Positions 6,207 through 6,884 of a stretch of DNA of 6,884 bases are shown here, in pieces. The notes below the pieces were generated by a model. It saw only the letters and a list, made by a program, of their open reading frames with translations. It made no database searches and was not told where the DNA came from. Position 1 is the stretch's first letter. Every line of letters begins with the position of its first letter. A program made the position numbers and the translations under genes. The DNA is from Crocinitomicaceae bacterium (GTDB lineage Bacteria; Bacteroidota; Bacteroidia; Flavobacteriales_D; Crocinitomicaceae), in assembly GCA_030830385.1 (NCBI GenBank), contig JAURNA010000341.1, positions 1 to 6,884 of the forward strand, written 5' to 3'.

Positions 6207-6884
6207 TTCACAATTAGAAAACGTTGACTTCGATTTCATACGCTACTCCAATTTGTGGGAAGACGCCGACGTGCTAATTCGAGGACTTCAACTACATTCC
6301 CGTTCTCGTGTGATGTCGATTGCTTCTGCAGGAGACAATTGTTTTGCTCTTGCAGCTCAAGGCCCGGAGTGTGTGATCGCCGTAGATGTCAGTGAGGTAC
6401 AATGTCACCTCACGGAATTGAAGCGGGAAGCCATTAACACTCTTGACCGTGAAGGATTTCTTTCTTTCGTTGGCTTTACACATGGATCCAACCGACTGGA
6501 AACGTACCAAAAGATGCGCTCTTCACTGTCAAAAGCTGCTGCCAGATACTGGGATACCCGACCCCATGATATTCGGGAAGGTGTTATTCATGTAGGTAAA
6601 TTTGAGCGTTATTTTCAGCTTTTCAAACAGGACTACTTACACAAAATTCACGCGCAGGAAGTCGTTGACAGACTGTTCGAGATCAAAAATGACAACGCAC
6701 AAAAAACCTTCCACGACCAAGTGTGGCACACACCCGAATGGAAAGAAATGTACGGTATTTTCTTTGGTGAAAAAATGATGGGAGACAAAGGACGTGATCC
6801 CGAGTTTTTAAAATATGTTGAAGGCTCGGTTTCGGATAGTACCCTGGCCAAGGAGATGAAACACCTGAGTTCGGCGAAGTGTCA
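6199..6884 (+). CDS. DUF3419 (BtaA-like) SAM-dependent 3-amino-3-carboxypropyltransferase family protein, C-terminus cut off
   Basis: The 228 visible residues begin 'MSDSQLENVDFDFIRYSNLW' and continue 'EDADVLIRGLQL', the usual opening of DUF3419 proteins. The SAM-binding fold follows: motif I 'RVMSIASAGDNCFALAAQGP' (37-56) and the acidic strand end 'VIAVDVSEVQ' (59-68). The best known member, BtaA, moves the 3-amino-3-carboxypropyl group of SAM to diacylglycerol, the first step to betaine lipids such as DGTS. Whether this protein uses diacylglycerol or another hydroxyl lipid cannot be told. It overlaps the phosphotransferase gene in ATGAGTGA, so it is the fourth coupled gene. The reading frame is open to the window end; later catalytic parts, and any BtaB-like N-methyltransferase that would complete betaine lipid synthesis, would lie beyond. 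Family assignment is firm, substrate is inference. Confidence 0.85.
   Translation, partial: MSDSQLENVDFDFIRYSNLWEDADVLIRGLQLHSRSRVMSIASAGDNCFALAAQGPECVIAVDVSEVQCHLTELKREAINTLDREGFLSFVGFTHGSNRLETYQKMRSSLSKAAARYWDTRPHDIREGVIHVGKFERYFQLFKQDYLHKIHAQEVVDRLFEIKNDNAQKTFHDQVWHTPEWKEMYGIFFGEKMMGDKGRDPEFLKYVEGSVSDSTLAKEMKHLSSAKC

Noticed and set aside
1..6884. CRISPR arrays, tRNA or rRNA genes, insertion sequences
   Set aside because: No regularly spaced repeats, no cloverleaf or rRNA-like stretches, and no transposase-like protein or terminal inverted repeats were seen on reading both strands.

Overview
The window looks like a piece of a Bacteroidota chromosome, most likely Flavobacteriales-like. The reasons are the grpE-dnaJ gene order, start codons without clear Shine-Dalgarno sites, a TAnnTTTG-type promoter -7 element in front of grpE, moderate GC content, and a mevalonate-pathway enzyme. 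The lineage call is an inference from these traits and was not checked against any database.

Left part (1-680, minus strand): the first codons of dnaJ and the whole of grpE, 7 bases apart, transcribed leftwards off the window. A promoter candidate lies just upstream of grpE. A perfect 12-bp palindrome sits in its spacer and a GACA/TGTC inverted repeat overlaps its -33 region.

Middle (about 729-1402): no intact gene. The minus strand holds the remains of what looks like a WG-repeat-type protein, broken by about three frameshifts. The last 120 bases or so before the right-hand operon are noncoding and probably contain its promoter.

Right part (1403-6884, plus strand): four genes packed head to tail with overlapping stop and start codons (TAATG, ATGA, ATGAGTGA). 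They encode a soluble class I-type HMG-CoA reductase, a membrane UbiA-superfamily prenyltransferase with variant aspartate motifs, an 869-residue three-domain phosphotransferase of the rifampin phosphotransferase/PEP synthase-like type without a PEP-binding barrel, and a DUF3419 (BtaA-like, SAM-dependent 3-amino-3-carboxypropyltransferase family) protein cut by the window end.

Together the four genes look like a dedicated lipid or isoprenoid pathway: precursor supply, prenyl transfer in the membrane, a phosphoryl-transfer step on an unknown acceptor, and a SAM-dependent head-group type of step. The product is not known to me. This operon is the best candidate in the window for an undescribed system.
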